Positions 28,079 to 38,162 of a stretch of DNA of 64,000 nucleotides are shown in pieces (position 1 is the stretch's first letter; the number at the start of each line of letters is the position of its first letter). A model generated the notes under the pieces. That model made no database searches, was not told where the DNA came from, and worked only from the letters and a program-made list of their open reading frames with translations. Position numbers and translations under genes: made by a program. The stretch is from an uncultured Ectothiorhodospiraceae bacterium. GTDB taxonomy: Bacteria > Pseudomonadota > Gammaproteobacteria > S012-40. The stretch is from contig CALZJE010000003.1 of the NCBI GenBank assembly GCA_945787715.1, positions 70,088 to 134,087 on the forward strand, read 5' to 3'.

Positions 28079-29074
28079 ATGAAAAAAATTCTAAGCCTTT
28101 CGCCACTTTTAGTTGTTACGGCGTGTAGTCAAAATGTTGATAATGTTGAGTCAAAAAAAGTAGCTCCTGTTGAAAAGCCAGTAAAATTTGAAACTGCTGT
28201 TATCGATGTCCCTATGAAATTAGTGCCAGCAGGTGAATTTATCATGGGGAGTAATAAGGTAGATACAGAAGGTATGCAGGAGCGATACGGATTTCCTGCG
28301 CCGCTTTTTGTCAATGAACATCCCGAACGCAAAGTAAACCTGAAAGCATTTATGATTGATGAATTTGAAGTAACGAATTCAGATTATAAAGCGTTTTTAC
28401 TTCGTACACAGGGCGAGGCACGTGGTGCTGTTCCGCCAACATGGAGTCAAAATGGTTATGGGTTGGCTAAAAGCCAAATGAAAACGATGGATATGGATAC
28501 GCTTCGAATGATCGGAGCGGAACATTTTAAATTGGACATGGATACGACTGTGATGAGTCGTGAAGAACTCATGACGGCCATGCTGGAACAGCAAACATTT
28601 GAAGATAAAAAGCCGGTAGTGGGTGCAACATGGTACGACGCGGTGAAATATTGCCAATGGCGTAGTGCACGATTGCCAACCGAAGCCGAATGGGAAAAGG
28701 CCGCAAGAGGAACTGATGCCCGTGAATTTCCCTGGGGCAATAACTGGGACCCTAAAATAACCAATACTGGCGATGAAGCAGAAGAGGAAGAGGGTATCGC
28801 ACAAGTTGGCACGTTTCCTAAAAATGCATCACCTTATGGGGTTTATGATATGTCGGGCAATGTCTGGGAGTGGGTAGAGGATTGGTATCAGCCCAACAAA
28901 GGCTCTACAGATAAAGATCCTGAATATGGAGAGACAAATAAAGTAATTCGTGGCGGTAGTGGTGGGATGGGACACTATGCCATCAGCTATTTTTATCGAA
29001 ATGCGACTCGCCAATATGCGAAGCCCGACACAGTTGCCGAAGATATTGGTTTCCGCTGCGTAAAGGATGTGTAA
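28079..29074 (+). CDS. SUMF1-domain lipoprotein
   Basis: Lipobox-like LLVVTACSQ; MKLVPAGEFIMGSNKV; LPTEAEWEKAARGTDAREFPWGNNW; GNVWEWVEDW; IGFRCVKDV. Confidence 0.85.
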   Translation: MKKILSLSPLLVVTACSQNVDNVESKKVAPVEKPVKFETAVIDVPMKLVPAGEFIMGSNKVDTEGMQERYGFPAPLFVNEHPERKVNLKAFMIDEFEVTNSDYKAFLLRTQGEARGAVPPTWSQNGYGLAKSQMKTMDMDTLRMIGAEHFKLDMDTTVMSREELMTAMLEQQTFEDKKPVVGATWYDAVKYCQWRSARLPTEAEWEKAARGTDAREFPWGNNWDPKITNTGDEAEEEEGIAQVGTFPKNASPYGVYDMSGNVWEWVEDWYQPNKGSTDKDPEYGETNKVIRGGSGGMGHYAISYFYRNATRQYAKPDTVAEDIGFRCVKDV

Positions 29075-29091
29075 CCTTCTATAGCAATGAA

Positions 29092-29463
29092 CTACGGTTC
29101 AATAGGTTCTATAGCCCGCTTTTCCGGGTAATATTGTTGAACCGTTTTTTTACTCCAGTAGCTGGAAACGATCAGTATGATAAGTCCTAAAATCATAATC
29201 CGTACAAAAATGTATAATCCAACAATAGTAAGAATCAATGAAAGCACACTCAACTGAAAGGGAACAAACTCGTCCGTATAATTGGCGATAAAATGATTTT
29301 GTTTAATAACAAGTAATATAAATAGAATTAAACATGGGATAACAATGTATTTGTTCAACATGAATTCAGCGTTGATTGACTTAAGAAAGTTAACAAGCGG
29401 TATAAAATCTGCTGCTAACATGCCTATAAAAAATGCGAAAATTGAAAGAACAATATTTTTCAT
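29092..29463 (-). CDS. Small membrane protein, hypothetical
   Basis: Several hydrophobic segments in a 123-aa ORF; not overlapped by a better ORF. Confidence 0.5.
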   Translation of the reverse strand: MKNIVLSIFAFFIGMLAADFIPLVNFLKSINAEFMLNKYIVIPCLILFILLVIKQNHFIANYTDEFVPFQLSVLSLILTIVGLYIFVRIMILGLIILIVSSYWSKKTVQQYYPEKRAIEPIEP

Positions 29464-29631
29464 GCCGATTTTACATGTTTCATCGCTTAATGTTAGATCA
29501 GCATAGCTGAAAATTTCCCAGAAATCTATGATCCCATATTTCCCACTAATTGGGTATCAGTATAGAACCTGATGACATTTTGAATGTCAAAAAACGCGCA
29601 ATATTAGAACAGTTTGGAAGGATTAAAGTTG

Positions 29632-31017
29632 ATGAAAAAAAGTTGTGCCAAATATTTTTCGCTAGGTTTATTTCTGCTTTTTTTGAACACTACTGGTACT
29701 GCAGGAATTCCCGTCAATTTACTAGGCACTGCTGCTGGGCAAGAAATGCCCTCTCTAGCGCCAATGCTAGATCAAGTTACACCGGCTGTTGTTAATATTT
29801 CAACGCGAAGCCGGGTCAAAGTAAAAGACAATCCACTGCTAAGCGATCCGTTTTTCAGATATTTCTTTAATCTACCTCAGCGACAAAGAGAGCGGGAATC
29901 ACAAAGTCTCGGCTCGGGTGTTATTGTTGATGCAAAAGAAGGTTTTATTATCACCAATAATCATGTCATTGATAAAGCCGACGAAATTACTGTCACTTTA
30001 CGTGATAACAGAAAGTTAAAAGCAGAATTAATTGGCCGCGATCCAGAAACAGATATCGCAGTTATCAAAGTAGAGCCGACAAAATTGTCAGCGGTAGAAT
30101 TATCAAATTCTGATGCATTACGAGTGGGCGATTTTGTTATTGCGATTGGTAATCCCTTTGGGCTAGGTCAAACCGTAACTTCAGGTATCGTTAGTGCGTT
30201 AGGTCGTAGTGGATTGGGAATCGAAGGTTATGAAGATTTCATCCAAACAGATGCTTCAATAAACCCGGGTAATTCAGGTGGCGCTTTGGTAAACCTTCGA
30301 GGAGAACTTGTTGGTATAAATACTGCGATTCTATCACCGGGTGGAGGTGGCAATGTAGGTATAGGCTTCGCAATACCTGTCAATATGGTACAAGATGTGA
30401 TGCACCAGCTTATTAAGCATGGTGAAGTGAAGCGTGGGCGCCTGGGAATCTATGTCCAGGATTTAACCGAAGAGCTAGCAAACGCTTTTGGATTGAAGAA
30501 TCTCAAAGGGGCAGTTGTTTCTCAAGTGATGGACGAGTCCCCAGCAGAGAACGCAGGTTTGAGAGCAGGTGACGTTATCGTACAACTCAATAATCGAATT
30601 GTTGATAGTACAGGAGATTTGAGAAACATTATTGGATTGCTTCGTGTGGGTAGCACAGTCGATATGGAAATAGTTCGTAATGGTAAGCGCAAAAACATCA
30701 CCGTCGTTGTCACTGAACAAGCAAGACAGAAAATCAATGGCGTAAAAATTTCCAAACATCTCGAAGGTGCGGAACTTGCCATTGTTGAAGAGGATGGAAC
30801 TAATGCTAATCGAACTAACGGTATAGAAGTCATCGATATTAAAAAAGATAGTGCCGCATGGAATACCGGATTACGCAAAAACGACATCATTATGTCCGTA
30901 AATCGAATAAGAGTAAGAGATTTTGACGAGTTAAAACAAGCAGTGCAAAGAACCCGACGAGGAATGTTAATTAATATTCTTCGCGGTGATGGCGGCTTAT
31001 TTTTACTGGTGCAATAG
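29632..31017 (+). CDS. HtrA/DegQ-type periplasmic serine protease with two PDZ domains
   Basis: SLGSGVIVDAKEGFIITNNHVIDKA (His), TDIAVIKV (Asp), QTDASINPGNSGGALVNLRGELVGINTAI (Ser); ATG at 29632 starts the signal peptide. Confidence 0.95.
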   Translation: MKKSCAKYFSLGLFLLFLNTTGTAGIPVNLLGTAAGQEMPSLAPMLDQVTPAVVNISTRSRVKVKDNPLLSDPFFRYFFNLPQRQRERESQSLGSGVIVDAKEGFIITNNHVIDKADEITVTLRDNRKLKAELIGRDPETDIAVIKVEPTKLSAVELSNSDALRVGDFVIAIGNPFGLGQTVTSGIVSALGRSGLGIEGYEDFIQTDASINPGNSGGALVNLRGELVGINTAILSPGGGGNVGIGFAIPVNMVQDVMHQLIKHGEVKRGRLGIYVQDLTEELANAFGLKNLKGAVVSQVMDESPAENAGLRAGDVIVQLNNRIVDSTGDLRNIIGLLRVGSTVDMEIVRNGKRKNITVVVTEQARQKINGVKISKHLEGAELAIVEEDGTNANRTNGIEVIDIKKDSAAWNTGLRKNDIIMSVNRIRVRDFDELKQAVQRTRRGMLINILRGDGGLFLLVQ

Positions 31018-31030
31018 AGGTCTAAACAAA

Positions 31031-31056
31031 CCGCTCATTTCTATTTAGGTGAGCGG
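31031..31056 (+). terminator. Hairpin after the HtrA gene
   Basis: CCGCTCA...TGAGCGG; no strong T-run. Confidence 0.4.
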
Positions 31057-31090
31057 GTATATCGTGCATAAACATTGCTTTTGATTCTGC

Positions 31091-32220
31091 ATGATACCTA
31101 TTGCGAATACCACTTTGTGTTGCGTAGATTGCCTCAATCATCAGGCTGCAATTCGCGCGTTACAGCATTCTCTTAATGAATGCCAGTTTGAAAAGGTTCT
31201 TTTCCTCACCGATATCGAGTTCCAGCTTGATAATATTGATGTTGATTTAATCCAGTCCATAAACTCCAGCGAGCAATACTCCCATTTTATCTTAAAGCAA
31301 CTTGTTAATTTTATTAAAACCGACTACATCATTCTTGTTCAATGGGATGGATATATCATCAATGGCGCTGCCTGGAATGATGATTTTTTCAAATATGATT
31401 ATATCGGTGCTCGTTGGCCTGATGCTAAATCTTCAGAACAAGTAGGAAACGGCGGTTTTTCATTAAGATCTCGAAAGCTGCTTGAAGCCTTGCAGGATGA
31501 ACGTGCTGTATCAAAAGGCCCGGAAGATGAAGATATCTGTCAATACTTTCGGGATTGGTTGATCAGAGATTATAACATTCAGTTTTCACCGTCTGAAGTT
31601 GCAGATTATTTTTCATATGAGCGTGTAAAATCGGAATTTAAAACGTTTGGTTTTCATGGTGTTTTTAACATGTATAAATATATTAATAGTGGGGAATGGC
31701 AATACTTCTTAGAAAAATTATCAGTTAAAACATTCCAAAATAATGAGATGTTGGAGCTAGCATTAAATACTTGGAAAAATGGAAATGAAAAATATAGTAA
31801 AAATATTTTAGACAAGATAATTTTTAATTCTCCTTATCGGGTAGATATTCAGTATCTGTTAAATGAACTTGGAAAATCTGAAGATGAATTGATGGGCAGA
31901 GGCATACTATTACCTAATTGTGATGATATCTTGAAGTTTGCTTTAACTAAACAAAGTGGTGGAGAGCTACAAGATGCATGGAAACTTTTCACTCTTTCTG
32001 TACTAGTAGAACCTGAAAGTTCAGAAGCAAAGAATTTAATGGGTATCTTTGTTGCCAAAATGATATAGCCGCCTATTATATAAATTTGGCGAATGCGTAC
32101 GTTGAAACTGGAAAAACACATGATGCCATTGCGTGTTTGCAACAAGCCATGGAAAAAATACCGGATAACCAAAATATTTATCGAAATCTCTCTCAGTTGT
32201 ACGAAATCAAGGAAATATAA
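31091..32220 (+). pseudogene. DUF5672-like protein with C-terminal TPRs, apparently frameshifted near 32055
   Basis: Frame 1 ends ...AKNLMGIFVAKMI* at 32068; next frame continues the TPR: QNDIAAYYINLANAYVETGKTHDAIACLQQAMEKIPDNQNIYRNLSQLYEIKEI* to 32220. Confidence 0.65.
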
Positions 32221-32223
32221 GAT

Positions 32224-33267
32224 TTAATAGTTATTCGAGCGAGCTCTTTTTTTAATTTTATTCCAATCACTTTCAGTGATATTAAGCATATTGTTTTTGT
32301 TGGATTCGATGTAACTGTAATCAAGTGGAACATATTCATTTAATATGTTTTCATAGTTTTTACTCAGAATATCTGAATCAGGATCAAGATTAGTGACTAC
32401 ACTCAATCCCGTAGGTGGCGATGGAATGGTGAAAACTGTTAGATCTGGGCGATATTTTTTAAGGCATGGTACTATCTTCCACACATCACCACTCCAAAAA
32501 TCGGTTACTCGTTCACGCTCAGAAGTGATTTTATTCAAAGGAATGCAGTCGTGTATCAAAATGATTGATTCTTTTTTTGAATATTTCTCGATATTGATAA
32601 AATCTTTTAACGCAGCTTCAAATTGATGAAGTCCGTCGATAAAAGAGAGATCGATAGGACGATTATTGAAATGCGAATTCAAATCATACTGCGCAAAAAA
32701 ACTTTCGCTGGTGAGAGAATATATTTGAGTGTTTGAGTTTAATGCTTGAGAAACTTTCGGATCAGGGTCGATACCAATTGTTTGTGTAGCCTGGTCAGCG
32801 AGAACTAAAGAATTGCCGTGATGCACACCGATTTCAACATATAGTTGTGGCTTGAGCCATTCATGAAAATAGCTTAAATAGGTAAGATATTCATCACCAA
32901 GTAAAGTGATACGGGATAGAATACCATTGCCGGCTTTGTTATCTGGATTTATTGCGAGAACCCGTTCAATAATTTCAGTTGCCTCTCCTAGTTTTGTCAA
33001 ATGAGTTTTTAGCATGGCAAAATTCACAAGCAATTGTTCATCTGTCGTTGACGATGAAATGACTTTTTGCAGTAATTTTTCTGCTAGTGGGAAATTTTTA
33101 TTCTGTAATAGTAGTAATCCATAGTTTTGTAGAGCAGGGCTGTAATCAGGGGCTTTCATCAAAATGGATTTATAAATTTCTTCCGCTTGTTGAAGATTTC
33201 CACTCATATGCTGTTGGGTTGCGGTGTTAAATTTCTGATCTATTGCTAATGTTATTGTAGAGTTCAT
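32224..33267 (-). CDS. TPR protein with C-terminal class I methyltransferase-like domain
   Basis: N-terminal TPRs; YVEIGVHHGNSLVLADQATQTIGIDPDPK, DLSFIDGLHQFEAALKDFINIEKYSKKESIILIHDCIP. Confidence 0.75.
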   Translation of the reverse strand: MNSTITLAIDQKFNTATQQHMSGNLQQAEEIYKSILMKAPDYSPALQNYGLLLLQNKNFPLAEKLLQKVISSSTTDEQLLVNFAMLKTHLTKLGEATEIIERVLAINPDNKAGNGILSRITLLGDEYLTYLSYFHEWLKPQLYVEIGVHHGNSLVLADQATQTIGIDPDPKVSQALNSNTQIYSLTSESFFAQYDLNSHFNNRPIDLSFIDGLHQFEAALKDFINIEKYSKKESIILIHDCIPLNKITSERERVTDFWSGDVWKIVPCLKKYRPDLTVFTIPSPPTGLSVVTNLDPDSDILSKNYENILNEYVPLDYSYIESNKNNMLNITESDWNKIKKRARSNNY

Positions 33268-33500
33268 TTGTAATCACTTCTGCTTTTTCTCGGATTATTA
33301 ATGATCTTCGATATAAGCACTATTAATACCATCCGCAAGTCACAGAACTGATTTTATGGGAAAAACAAAGACAACTAGTGGGGCCTTAAGCAAAAGCAAG
33401 TCTTTGAAATTTTGATTTGAGCTTCCTAAGCATCTTTCTGAAAAAAAGTTTGATCATTGATATTTATCGTTACAAAGATGTAACTCTTTTGAAATTGTAC

Positions 33501-34175
33501 TCATGATCCCCACTTTTTACGATATGTGTCGAGTTTTTTGCGCCAAGTGGGGGTGCCGAAGGCACCTCCGCTTTGATGGGTTAAACAAATATCCCATGTG
33601 CCAAGCTTAAGTTTTCGATCTCTCGCAGTCCTGCAAAAATCCATGTCATAAAAGTGAAAATCGAAGCTCGGGTCAAATGTTACGTTTTTCTCTACTAGTG
33701 TAGATCGTTTGGCTGCGAGAAAAACTCCATCCAGTAATTCACATTGAGCCGGTGAAGGGCCGAATGCTGAGATTTTGCCAAAAGGTTGTTTGCCGTGTGC
33801 GATTCTACCACTGAGATTCTCTTTGTTATCCCAAGTGAATTCGTCATCAACGAAAGCCCAACCGGGTTGATTGGAAACTCGATGACGGTTGCCAGCGACA
33901 CCTATCACTTCAAAGTGCTTGAGACCAGTGACGACGCGTTCGGTGATAAAATAGTCATCTATCCATACATCATCATGAACAAATACAAGGATGTCATTCT
34001 TTGAATCTGCTTGGATACGTGAATTATAAATTTCAGGTAGGCCGCGCTTATTGGCAAAAAAAATATGCGGAACCAAGCGTTGGTCGATGGAAAGACGTCT
34101 TAGGGATAGGCCCAGTGCTGACTTCTGCCAGAATGTACTCTCTGAATGCCGGGTAGCACTAATTATTTCTATCAC
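33501..34175 (-). CDS. Glycosyltransferase family 2-like (StrF-type) protein
   Basis: LPEIYNSRIQADSKNDILVFVHDDVWIDDYFITERV; GVAGNRHR; FHFYDMDFCRTARDRKLKLGTWDICLTHQSGG. Confidence 0.75.
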   Translation of the reverse strand: MIEIISATRHSESTFWQKSALGLSLRRLSIDQRLVPHIFFANKRGLPEIYNSRIQADSKNDILVFVHDDVWIDDYFITERVVTGLKHFEVIGVAGNRHRVSNQPGWAFVDDEFTWDNKENLSGRIAHGKQPFGKISAFGPSPAQCELLDGVFLAAKRSTLVEKNVTFDPSFDFHFYDMDFCRTARDRKLKLGTWDICLTHQSGGAFGTPTWRKKLDTYRKKWGS

Positions 34176-34337
34176 TATGGAAACCTCGTTGTTTCGTCGT
34201 ACTTCAGCTTATAGAGAGCATCAATTTAAAATCAACGCTATTAGAAAATCTATTATAGTGTGCTCTTTTTATGCTCGCAATGTGGATACAGAATTTATGA
34301 ATAAAATGGATACGTATCTTATTAACAAGTCGGGAAT

Positions 34338-34439
34338 AAAGCATACACACATAAATATACTGTTGGCAGCAAGGGTGCTGCCGTCAAGCTTATAGGGATA
34401 TATTTATAGCGTGGTTATTTTTGTGTGTATGCTTTTTTT
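34338..34439. repeat. Long hairpin element ending in a T7 tract
   Basis: AAAGCATACACAC / GTGTGTATGCTTT outer arms, ATAAATATA / TATATTTAT inner arms, internal GGCAGCA agg gTGCTGCC hairpin. Confidence 0.6.
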
Positions 34440-34543
34440 CCGTTTAATTAATAATAAGAGGTCTGTCCCTTTGAATACTATGTGCATGACTTCTTATACT
34501 TATAAAACATAGAATGGTGATGTATCATAGAGTAAGATATCAT

Positions 34544-35158
34544 TCAAAATTTGTAATCAAATAACTCTATGTCCTTCTTGTAGATTTTTGCAATAATCTT
34601 TTTTGATTCCTTGCTGTAATACTCTTTATAATGCTTTCTACCATCCGAAGTAGTCGCGTTATCTTTTGCTAATTCGGTATCTTCAATTCCCAAAGTCTCG
34701 CATACTTGATCAAAATCATTTTGAAGCTGCTCAAATCGACCAATAAAATCTACAGCTAGATTAAGATTTTTATCACAGACGTATTTGTACTGCGGTATGT
34801 TGTGGCCAACTTCAAGTATATGTAGGCCTGTTGATTTTTTTAGTCTTTCTCCTAATGTTCTTACCCAATCATCAAATGACAATGGGGAACCATAACGTAA
34901 ATACCAATAATATTCTGATACAGTTTTATCCCAAGGATTTCGTACAAAAGCGAATTTAAAATAGTTCCTATACAAATCCTTTGTGACATAATGCCGCTTC
35001 ATTTGGGGCAAAGTTAAGTGTTGTAAAACGTATTTTTTATGAATACCCCACAAATTGTTTCCTTGATCTCCATAAATCCCTAATTTTTTTTCCATACTTT
35101 CACCTGCGTTCTTAGGAATATGAATAAAAATCGTTTTGTACTTGTGAGATATAGGCAT
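34544..35158 (-). CDS. Sulfotransferase family 2-like protein
   Basis: TIFIHIPKNAGESMEKKLG (5' PAPS-type loop); FAFVRNPWDKTVSEYYWYL (3' PAPS-type motif). Confidence 0.85.
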   Translation of the reverse strand: MPISHKYKTIFIHIPKNAGESMEKKLGIYGDQGNNLWGIHKKYVLQHLTLPQMKRHYVTKDLYRNYFKFAFVRNPWDKTVSEYYWYLRYGSPLSFDDWVRTLGERLKKSTGLHILEVGHNIPQYKYVCDKNLNLAVDFIGRFEQLQNDFDQVCETLGIEDTELAKDNATTSDGRKHYKEYYSKESKKIIAKIYKKDIELFDYKF

Positions 35159-35355
35159 GGCAGTTTCTATTATTTATTGAATGATTATTTTGACTACGAT
35201 AAAGCCAAAAAAAGAAGTATAAATCACATCTTCCTATGAATTCAAACTGTAATATGAGCCCCTCATAACTTTACATTGAGCCAATGTAATGGTCTATCAA
35301 TTTGGATGTTCATTTCCACGTGTAGACCTGGCGCGAATTTCGCTTTTTAGACGCT

Positions 35356-35928
35356 GTGCAATTAGCAGTCTATCAATGGAGTAGAATTGTGATATTAGTT
35401 AGAATTCTTTTGAGTTGTGTATTAATTAGTTTTCCGATGTTCGTATCGGCAAAAGAAACTACCGCTGTAAGCACAAACAAAAGTATGGGCGGAATCAAGT
35501 ATGGAATAGGGATTGCGCTGAGCTACGATATCATAGGAGATGATCGCGTTGTTACAGCATCTCGGGATGAAAATGGTATTGTTCGGGTAAGTGACGAACA
35601 AACATTTCCCGCAAGAATTGTTCTTGAGTCACACTATTTTTTTCCTGCGGCAAGTGGAAAGTGGGGGCATGGGCCTTTTGTCGCTGTGCAGCCTGGATCT
35701 GAGCGAGTGATTGAAGCTGTCGGCGGTGGATGGTTATTCGGTTTTCTCAAAGATAAAGTGAGTGGTGAAAGTTGGAATATTGGTGTTGGTGCACTTGTAA
35801 CACCGTCTGTACGTGTACTTGGTGATTCTATTACAGCGAATAGTCCTTTGCCTGCAAATGAAACAACAATACGGTATAAGTATCAATCTCAAATTGGTGG
35901 CTTTGCGATGATATCATTTACGTTTTAA
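35356..35928 (+). CDS. Exported, possibly outer-membrane, hypothetical protein
   Basis: Signal peptide LLSCVLISFPMFVSAKE; C-terminal GGFAMISFTF aromatic ending. Confidence 0.55.
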   Translation: MQLAVYQWSRIVILVRILLSCVLISFPMFVSAKETTAVSTNKSMGGIKYGIGIALSYDIIGDDRVVTASRDENGIVRVSDEQTFPARIVLESHYFFPAASGKWGHGPFVAVQPGSERVIEAVGGGWLFGFLKDKVSGESWNIGVGALVTPSVRVLGDSITANSPLPANETTIRYKYQSQIGGFAMISFTF

Positions 35929-36346
35929 ATGTTTTTAAGGTGAAATATTCATAACTGCTCATTGAGCACTGACAAAGCTATACACCAAAATCAACAGCTA
36001 GTGTTGAATGCAGTATTTTTAAAATCAGAATATCGGTCTGTCGAATGAAAAAAAGCCGTTATAAAAATCTGTTTAATAGCACCACTTTATAATTGGTTCA
36101 TCTCTGGATTCAGTACTATTTAATCATCGAGCACTTCTAGTGCTTAGAAACTGTTTACAAAATAATTTTAACACTCAATTACACCCCTAAACTACTTTAT
36201 TTCAGTTTTTAGTCAACAACCGAAATTATCAGTATAAAGATATAAATCCGGTTCGTAACGTTTGGTAACCTTTGCGATTAAGTTTGCAACTCACTATACC
36301 GATGTATATGCGTATTAAATTTTAGTATTGACCATTAGGAAATATC

Positions 36347-37291
36347 ATGTCTGACCAAAATTCACTCATATTGTTAGTAGATGATGAGCCGTTAAATTTG
36401 AAGATACTAGAAGAAAACTTGAATGATGAAGGTTATAAAACTGTTAGTGTAACAAATGGTTTGAAAGCATGGCACTTGTTAGAAGATTCACATCATAAAT
36501 TTGACGCTGTATTGTTGGATAGAATGATGCCGGAAATGGATGGCATGTCGGTATTGAAGCGAATGAAGTCGCATGAGGAGATGCATAATTTACCAGTAAT
36601 TATGCAAACGGCTAAAGCGGCCAAGCATGAAGTATTAGAAGGATTAAATGCTGGAGTTCATTACTATTTAACCAAACCCTATGGAAGAGATCAGTTATTA
36701 GCAATTGTAAACAGTGTAGTAAGCAATTACCGATATCAACGAAAACTTGTAGAAGAAACGCTAAAGAAAACTGGTTCCTTGGCACTAATGGAGCAAGGTC
36801 GGTTTTCGGTTAAGTCGCTTCAAGAAGCATATGATTTAACCGCAATGCTGGCTAGTGCAACTGAAAATACTGACAAGGTGGGTTTAGGGCTTTCTGAGTT
36901 ATTGGTTAATGCTGTAGAGCATGGAAATCTGGGCATTGGGTATAACGAAAAGAGTGAGTTTAATCTTAAAGGTATATGGGAGGAAGAGATTGAGCGGCGA
37001 CTAAATTTAGCTGAAAACATCAATAAGCGCGTAACTATTGAATATGAACGAAGTGTACATGAAATTAAAATTACAATAAAAGATCAGGGCCAGGGATTTG
37101 ATTGGCAAAAATATATGGAAATAAGCGCTGATCGAGCCTTCGATAGTCATGGTCGAGGAATTGCAATAGCTAATATGCTGAGTTTTGACAGTATTGAATA
37201 TCAGGGAAATGGGAATCAGGTTATTGTTACGGTGCTCCTGGACTCCGAAACTGAAACGACACAAACTGCAATAAATAAAGGGCTAATTTAG
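36347..37291 (+). CDS. Response regulator receiver fused to an RsbW-like HATPase domain
   Basis: LILLVDDEPLNLKILEENL, DAVLLDRMMPEMDG, YYLTKPYGRDQL; then LSELLVNAVEHGNLGIG, IKDQGQGFDW, SHGRGIAIANMLSFD. Confidence 0.9.
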   Translation: MSDQNSLILLVDDEPLNLKILEENLNDEGYKTVSVTNGLKAWHLLEDSHHKFDAVLLDRMMPEMDGMSVLKRMKSHEEMHNLPVIMQTAKAAKHEVLEGLNAGVHYYLTKPYGRDQLLAIVNSVVSNYRYQRKLVEETLKKTGSLALMEQGRFSVKSLQEAYDLTAMLASATENTDKVGLGLSELLVNAVEHGNLGIGYNEKSEFNLKGIWEEEIERRLNLAENINKRVTIEYERSVHEIKITIKDQGQGFDWQKYMEISADRAFDSHGRGIAIANMLSFDSIEYQGNGNQVIVTVLLDSETETTQTAINKGLI

Positions 37292-37293
37292 TC

Positions 37294-38151
37294 ATGAGAT
37301 TGCAAATGATTGGGGTCTGTTGTCTGTTAATGCCACTCGTTTCACTTGCCGATCAAACATTAATTGCTTTCAAAGTTGATAAGGCTCCTCTAATTGACGG
37401 AATAGCTGATGATGTGTGGGAACATGCTAAGGAAATTGTGAGCCATGATGCGATTGCAGGAATTGATATCACAGTCAAAGCGATATACACCGACAAATAC
37501 ATTGCCTTACTTGCAGCTTATCCTGACAAAACTGAGAATCGTCGCCATCGCTATCTTGATTGGAATAAAGAAAAAGAACTCTACTTATCTGGCCCACTAA
37601 GGGAAGATACACTGGTGTTTAAATGGAATATGGAGTTCTTCCCTGTAGATTTTAGTCTAACGTCGGATGAAGACTATAAGGCAGATATTTGGTATTGGAA
37701 GTCATATCGTACCGATCATGCTGGATACGCTGATGACAAATATCAAATCTACAGCGAGATGCCTAAGCCAAAAAGTCTTCATCTGGTATCAAAAAAAGGA
37801 CGTACATTTTTCCTAACTCGCCATGGGGATGATGGACAAGGAGCATATAAGGGAATACTTCCAATGGAATATTCAGGAGATAATATAGAAGGTACTTTAC
37901 TTCATCAGCCATCAGGTAGTCGCGCTGATATAAAAGCGAAAGGTAAATGGAGTAAAGGGATTTGGACAATCGAGTTCTTGCGTGAGTTAGATACAAATCA
38001 TGGCGATGACATTATGCTTGATACAAAATACTCTTATCAATTTGGCGTTTCAAGATATGAAATTGCTGGTCGAAAACCCGAGCCAAATATAGAAATCCCT
38101 CTTTTTGGGTCAGGTGAGATTACAGAAGTACTCACACTAAAATTCCAATAG
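37294..38151 (+). CDS. Exported ethylbenzene-dehydrogenase-related (EB_dh, haem-binding type) domain protein
   Basis: Signal peptide; KAPLIDGIADDVWEHA, DYKADIWYWKSYRTDHAGYADD, GTLLHQPSGSRADIKAKGKWSKGIWTIEFLRELDT, SYQFGVSRYEI. Confidence 0.75.
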   Translation: MRLQMIGVCCLLMPLVSLADQTLIAFKVDKAPLIDGIADDVWEHAKEIVSHDAIAGIDITVKAIYTDKYIALLAAYPDKTENRRHRYLDWNKEKELYLSGPLREDTLVFKWNMEFFPVDFSLTSDEDYKADIWYWKSYRTDHAGYADDKYQIYSEMPKPKSLHLVSKKGRTFFLTRHGDDGQGAYKGILPMEYSGDNIEGTLLHQPSGSRADIKAKGKWSKGIWTIEFLRELDTNHGDDIMLDTKYSYQFGVSRYEIAGRKPEPNIEIPLFGSGEITEVLTLKFQ

Positions 38152-38162
38152 ATAATACATTA

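Noticed and set aside
33366-33406. CAAAGAC...GTCTTTG inverted repeat in the gap between two minus-strand genes
   Set aside because: 7-bp stem with a long loop is expected by chance in AT-rich intergenic sequence.
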